This document shows, piece by piece, positions 22,635-26,504 of a stretch of 26,504 nt of DNA. The stretch comes from Mycolicibacterium flavescens (GTDB taxonomy: Bacteria > Actinomycetota > Actinomycetes > Mycobacteriales > Mycobacteriaceae), in assembly GCF_001722335.1 (NCBI RefSeq), contig NZ_MIHA01000036.1:1-26504 (forward strand), written 5' to 3'. Positions within the stretch are counted from its first letter, which is position 1. Every line of letters starts with the position of its first letter. Position numbers and translations under genes: made by a program. The notes under the pieces were generated by a model. The model saw nothing but the letters and a program-made list of their open reading frames with translations, ran no database searches and was not told the origin of the DNA.

Positions 22635-25600
22635 ATGACTGATACCACGTTGCCGCCCGGCGACGAAGCGGGCGACCGGATCGAACCCGTCGACATCCAG
22701 CAGGAGATGCAGCGCAGCTACATCGACTACGCGATGAGCGTGATCGTCGGGCGCGCCCTGCCCGAGGTGCGCGACGGCCTCAAGCCGGTGCACCGCCGCG
22801 TGCTGTACGCGATGTTCGACTCGGGCTTCCGGCCGGACCGCAGCCACGCGAAATCTGCGCGCTCCGTTGCCGAAACGATGGGCAACTACCACCCGCACGG
22901 TGATTCGTCGATCTACGACACCCTGGTCCGGATGGCTCAGCCGTGGTCGCTGCGGTACCCGTTGGTCGACGGTCAGGGCAACTTCGGTTCGCCGGGCAAC
23001 GATCCGCCGGCCGCGATGCGGTACTGCGTTACGGGAGACGCGTTGGTCCGTCTGCCAATGGGGCAGTCAGTGCGGATTGCGGACATCGTCCCCAGCGCGC
23101 GACCCAATACCGACAACGCAATCGACTTGAAAGTTCTGGATCGGCATGGCAACCCGGTGCTCGCCGATCGCCTGTTCCACTCCGGCGAACACCAGACGTT
23201 CAAGGTGCGTACGGCAGAGGGTTTCGAAGTCACCGGAACGGCCAACCATCCGTTGTTATGTCTCGTCGATGTCGGCGGAGTGCCCACGCTGCTGTGGAAA
23301 CTCATCGAGGAAATCCAGCCCGGCGACCGTGTCGTCATGCAGAGGACGCCCCCGATGGAGTTCGGGCCAGCGGACTGGCACGACGCACTCGAGGCCTTGC
23401 TTCTAGGAGCCTTCATCAGTGAGGGTTTCGTTTCGGAGCATCGCGCGGGTTTCAACAACCTGGACCCCGATTTCTTTTCGGTGGTGGTGGCGGCATATGA
23501 CGCGGTCATTGGAGGTGCCAGGTATACGACTTCTCGGACGATTGCCTCAGGATCCAACCTTTTCGAACTCGACATCCAGAACCTGACTGCACTGAGAAAG
23601 TCGCGCCTTACGGGGCTGATGGGGCAGCGCTCTGCCGACAAGACGGTGCCACAGTGGCTTTGGAACGCGCCGGCGGCGGTGAAGCGCGTGTTTCTGCAGG
23701 CGTTGTTCGAAGGTGACGGCTCGTGCTCCGCATTGCCACGCAACACCATCCAGATTTCGTACTCGACGAGAAGCGACCGGCTTGCCAACGACGTCCAGCA
23801 ATTGCTGCTGGAGTTCGGCGTCGTTTCACGGCGGTACCGACATGCGACCGGTGAGCACAAGGTTGTTCTCACCAATCGCGCACAGGCAGAGCTTTTCGTC
23901 TCTCAGGTGGGATTCGGTGGAGCGAAGCGGACAAAACTGGATGCCATCATTGCTGCGCTGCCCGCGACACCCGCCGGCCTTAATGGTGACCATGTCCCCG
24001 GACTGGGTGAATTTATCCGTGCGCATGGCGGTGGCCGCTGGGCAGATAAAGAGTGGTTGCGTAAACACAACATCGATCGACTCGATCGCTGGCGTCGCCG
24101 CAGCGACGAAATCCTCGCGCACATCGCAGATCCGGATGTTCGTGCGATCGCAATCGACTTGACGGATGGACGGTATTACTACGCCGCTGTTGAGTCGATT
24201 ACAGACGCCGGGGTGCAACCCGTCTATAGCCTTCGAGTCGATACCGCAGACCACTCCTTCATCACGAACGGGTTCGTCAGCCACAACACCGAGGCGCGGC
24301 TGACTCCGCTGGCCATGGAGATGCTGCGTGAAATCGACGAGGAGACAGTCGATTTCATCCCGAACTACGACGGGCGCGTGCAGGAGCCGACGGTTCTGCC
24401 GAGCCGCTTCCCGAACCTGCTCGCCAACGGCTCCGGCGGTATCGCGGTCGGCATGGCAACCAACATGCCGCCACACAACCTGCGCGAGCTCGCCGACGCG
24501 GTCTACTGGTGCCTGGAGAACCACGACGCCGACGAGGAAGCGACGCTCGCCGCGGTCAGTGAGCGGGTCAAGGGTCCCGACTTCCCCACCAGCGGCCTGA
24601 TCGTCGGGTCGCAGGGCATCGAGGACACCTACAAGACCGGGCGCGGTTCGATCCGCATGCGCGGGGTCGTCGAGATCGAAGAGGACAGCCGCGGCCGCAC
24701 CGGCATCGTGATCACCGAGTTGCCGTATCAGGTCAACCACGACAACTTCATCACCTCGATCGCCGAGCAGGTCCGCGACGGCAAGCTCGGCGGCATCTCC
24801 AACATCGAGGACCAGTCCAGCGACCGTGTCGGGCTGCGAATTGTGGTGGAGCTCAAGCGCGATGCCGTCGCGAAGGTGGTGCTCAACAACCTCTACAAGC
24901 ACACCCAGCTGCAGACCAGTTTCGGTGCCAACATGCTGGCCATCGTCGACGGCGTGCCCCGCACGCTGCGCCTGGACCAGCTGATCCGCCACTACGTCAA
25001 CCATCAGCTCGACGTGATCGTGCGGCGCACCCGGTACCGGTTGCGCAAGGCCAACGAGCGGGCCCACATCCTGCGTGGTCTGGTCAAGGCGCTCGACGCC
25101 CTCGACGAGGTGATCGCGTTGATCCGGGCGTCCGCCAACGCCGATGTCGCGCGCACCGGCTTGATGGACCTGCTCGACGTCGACGAGATCCAGGCCCAGG
25201 CGATCCTGGACATGCAGCTGCGTCGCCTGGCCGCCCTGGAACGCCAGCGCATCGTCGACGATCTGGCCAAGATCGAGGCCGAGATCGCCGACCTCGAGGA
25301 CATCCTGGCCAAACCCGAGCGCCAGCGCGCGATCGTGCGCGACGAGCTCAAGGAGATCGTCGACAAGTACGGCGATGACCGCCGCACCCGGATCGTCCCC
25401 GCCGACGGCGACGTCGCCGACGAGGATCTGATCGCCCGCGAGGATGTCGTCGTCACGATCACCGAGACCGGCTACGCCAAGCGCACCAAGACCGACCTGT
25501 ACCGCAGCCAGAAGCGCGGCGGCAAGGGCGTGCAGGGCGCCGGCCTCAAGCAGGACGACATCGTCAACCACTTCTTCGTCTGCTCGACCCACGACTGGAT

Positions 25601-26405
25601 CCTGTTCTTCACCACCCAGGGCCGGGTCTACCGTGCGAAGGCCTACGACCTGCCGGAGGCCTCGCGCACGGCGCGTGGACAGCATGTGGCCAACCTGCTG
25701 GCGTTCCAGCCGGAGGAGCGCATCGCGCAGGTCATCCAGATCCAGAGCTACGAGGACGCGCCGTACCTGGTGCTGGCCACCCGCAACGGCCTGGTGAAGA
25801 AGTCGCGGCTGGTGGACTTCGACTCCAACCGTTCCGGCGGCATCGTCGCGGTGAACCTGCGCGACGGTGACGAACTGGTCGGCGCGGTGCTGTGTTCGGC
25901 CGACGACGACCTGCTGCTGGTGTCGGCCAAGGGCCAGTCCATCCGGTTCTCGGCCACCGACGAGGCGCTGCGCCCGATGGGCCGCGCCACCTCCGGTGTG
26001 CAGGGCATGCGGTTCAACGCCGACGACGCGCTGCTGTCGCTGAACGTGGTCCGCCCGGACACGTATTTGCTGGTCGCGACGTCCGGCGGCTACGCCAAGC
26101 GGACCGCGATCGACGAATACCCGGTCCAGGGCCGCGGCGGCAAAGGGGTCCTGACGATCCAATTCGACAAACGCCGTGGCACTCTTGTTGGTGCGTTGAT
26201 CGTCGATGACGACACAGAGCTGTATGCGATCACCTCGGGTGGCGGTGTCATCCGGACGGCCGCACGCCAGGTCCGCAAGGCCGGGCGGCAAACCAAGGGC
26301 GTTCGGTTGATGAACCTCGGTGAGGGCGACACACTGATTGCCATTGCGCGCAACGCCGAGGAAGGCGACAGCACCGACGAGGTCAACACCGACGTCGGCG
26401 AGTAA
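22635..26405 (+). CDS. gyrA: DNA gyrase subunit A precursor, interrupted by an intein
   Basis: A 1256-residue precursor; removing the intein leaves 835 residues, normal for mycobacterial GyrA. The breakage-reunion domain holds the quinolone region [11 protein letters not shown] (Asp90, Ser91, Ser92, Asp95; one higher than M. tuberculosis numbering) and the catalytic Tyr130 in AAMRY. The intein begins at the next residue and ends before [13 protein letters not shown]. The C-terminal beta-pinwheel has the GyrA box QKRGGKG from Gln959 of the precursor, needed for DNA wrapping, and ends in an acidic tail. GAAGG lies 10 bases before the ATG. Active gyrase requires splicing because the active-site segment is split. 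Confidence 0.98.
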   Translation: MTDTTLPPGDEAGDRIEPVDIQQEMQRSYIDYAMSVIVGRALPEVRDGLKPVHRRVLYAMFDSGFRPDRSHAKSARSVAETMGNYHPHGDSSIYDTLVRMAQPWSLRYPLVDGQGNFGSPGNDPPAAMRYCVTGDALVRLPMGQSVRIADIVPSARPNTDNAIDLKVLDRHGNPVLADRLFHSGEHQTFKVRTAEGFEVTGTANHPLLCLVDVGGVPTLLWKLIEEIQPGDRVVMQRTPPMEFGPADWHDALEALLLGAFISEGFVSEHRAGFNNLDPDFFSVVVAAYDAVIGGARYTTSRTIASGSNLFELDIQNLTALRKSRLTGLMGQRSADKTVPQWLWNAPAAVKRVFLQALFEGDGSCSALPRNTIQISYSTRSDRLANDVQQLLLEFGVVSRRYRHATGEHKVVLTNRAQAELFVSQVGFGGAKRTKLDAIIAALPATPAGLNGDHVPGLGEFIRAHGGGRWADKEWLRKHNIDRLDRWRRRSDEILAHIADPDVRAIAIDLTDGRYYYAAVESITDAGVQPVYSLRVDTADHSFITNGFVSHNTEARLTPLAMEMLREIDEETVDFIPNYDGRVQEPTVLPSRFPNLLANGSGGIAVGMATNMPPHNLRELADAVYWCLENHDADEEATLAAVSERVKGPDFPTSGLIVGSQGIEDTYKTGRGSIRMRGVVEIEEDSRGRTGIVITELPYQVNHDNFITSIAEQVRDGKLGGISNIEDQSSDRVGLRIVVELKRDAVAKVVLNNLYKHTQLQTSFGANMLAIVDGVPRTLRLDQLIRHYVNHQLDVIVRRTRYRLRKANERAHILRGLVKALDALDEVIALIRASANADVARTGLMDLLDVDEIQAQAILDMQLRRLAALERQRIVDDLAKIEAEIADLEDILAKPERQRAIVRDELKEIVDKYGDDRRTRIVPADGDVADEDLIAREDVVVTITETGYAKRTKTDLYRSQKRGGKGVQGAGLKQDDIVNHFFVCSTHDWILFFTTQGRVYRAKAYDLPEASRTARGQHVANLLAFQPEERIAQVIQIQSYEDAPYLVLATRNGLVKKSRLVDFDSNRSGGIVAVNLRDGDELVGAVLCSADDDLLLVSAKGQSIRFSATDEALRPMGRATSGVQGMRFNADDALLSLNVVRPDTYLLVATSGGYAKRTAIDEYPVQGRGGKGVLTIQFDKRRGTLVGALIVDDDTELYAITSGGGVIRTAARQVRKAGRQTKGVRLMNLGEGDTLIAIARNAEEGDSTDEVNTDVGE
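23025..24287 (+). mobile_element. GyrA intein with LAGLIDADG homing endonuclease, in frame
   Basis: 421 residues from Cys1 (CVTGDALV) to His420-Asn421 (GFVSHN), with Thr as the first residue after it. Block B is GTANHPLLC with His75; the C-terminal blocks are [20 protein letters not shown] and ITNGFVSHN. All splicing residues of a class 1 intein are present. The ends are nearly the same as the M. xenopi GyrA mini-intein (recalled), but this one keeps the central endonuclease: [11 protein letters not shown] (125-135, acidic Glu133) and LFEGDGS (227-233, Asp231). Two sampled 60-base lines in it (23401 and 23521) have 53% and 50% GC against 62% at 25441, consistent with separate origin. Confidence 0.96.
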
Positions 26406-26436
26406 CCGACGATCGGACGACGTGAAGGAGCCGTAG

Positions 26437-26504
26437 GTGGGTTCACCGAACGAGCCGGGATATCCGCGCGCCGGCGACGGTCCCGACAGCCCGGCCAGCG
26501 GCAA
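26437..26504 (+). CDS. Start of a DUF3566-type membrane protein (partial)
   Basis: Only the first 22 codons are in the window, starting GSPNEPGYPRAGDG after a GTG with GAAGGAG (26424-26430) six bases upstream. The gene directly after gyrA in mycobacteria (Rv0007 in M. tuberculosis) is a DUF3566 protein with a long Pro/Ala-rich cytoplasmic tail and C-terminal membrane helices, and its N-terminus also contains a PNEPG-like stretch. The assignment depends on synteny and this short match; the membrane part is beyond the window. Confidence 0.7.
   Translation, partial: MGSPNEPGYPRAGDGPDSPASG

Noticed and set aside
23826..26504. A very long open frame on the minus strand opposite gyrA (892 codons, open to the window edge).
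   Set aside because: It is antisense to conserved gyrA and intein sequence, its product resembles no family, and such open antisense frames are expected from GC-rich third codon positions.

Overview
The window is the replication-origin neighbourhood of a high-GC actinobacterium, almost certainly a mycobacterium. The evidence is the gene order (murJ-sigM-rsmA-trxB-trxA-cwlM, then parB-parA-rsmG-jag-yidC-yidD-rnpA-rpmH, then dnaA-dnaN-gnd-recF-dciA-gyrB-gyrA), a TTG-started dnaA, MurJ fused to a pseudokinase, a CwlM without catalytic residues, and a GyrA intein of the mycobacterial type. A gnd gene between dnaN and recF, and Ser rather than Ala at the GyrA quinolone position, fit a rapid grower (Mycolicibacterium-like) better than the tuberculosis group. 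The species cannot be named from this window alone.

Left part (1-7468, + strand): cell-envelope and redox genes. They are the lipid II flippase MurJ with its regulatory tail, the ECF sigma factor SigM and its membrane anti-sigma, thioredoxin reductase and thioredoxin behind a SigH/SigR-type promoter, and the peptidoglycan regulator CwlM. These genes read toward the origin. They meet the leftward genes tail to tail at one CTAG (7465-7468) that supplies both stop codons.

Centre left (7465-13788, - strand): rpmH, rnpA, yidD, yidC, jag, rsmG, parA and parB form a tight run with several overlapping start/stop codons, followed by a GNAT-like gene. Three ParB-binding parS sites lie inside coding sequence: one encodes the start of RsmG and two encode repeated residues in the N-terminal tail of ParA.

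The two long non-coding stretches are 13789-14398 and 15878-16461. The first is a divergent rpmH/dnaA control region with a likely rpmH promoter, three DnaA-box sequences and unexplained inverted repeats. The second is the dnaA-dnaN gap, the probable oriC, with several DnaA-box-like 9-mers and an AT-rich patch.

Right part (14399-26504, + strand): dnaA, dnaN (sliding clamp), gnd, recF, dciA (helicase loader family), gyrB, gyrA, and the first codons of a DUF3566-type membrane protein. GyrA is interrupted directly after its catalytic tyrosine by a full-length 421-residue intein that keeps both LAGLIDADG motifs, so active gyrase depends on protein splicing. I found no undescribed multi-gene system. 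The items most worth following up are the intein, the parS sites inside genes, the palindromes between jag and rsmG and between rpmH and dnaA, the trxB promoter, and a codon-usage switch within gyrB.
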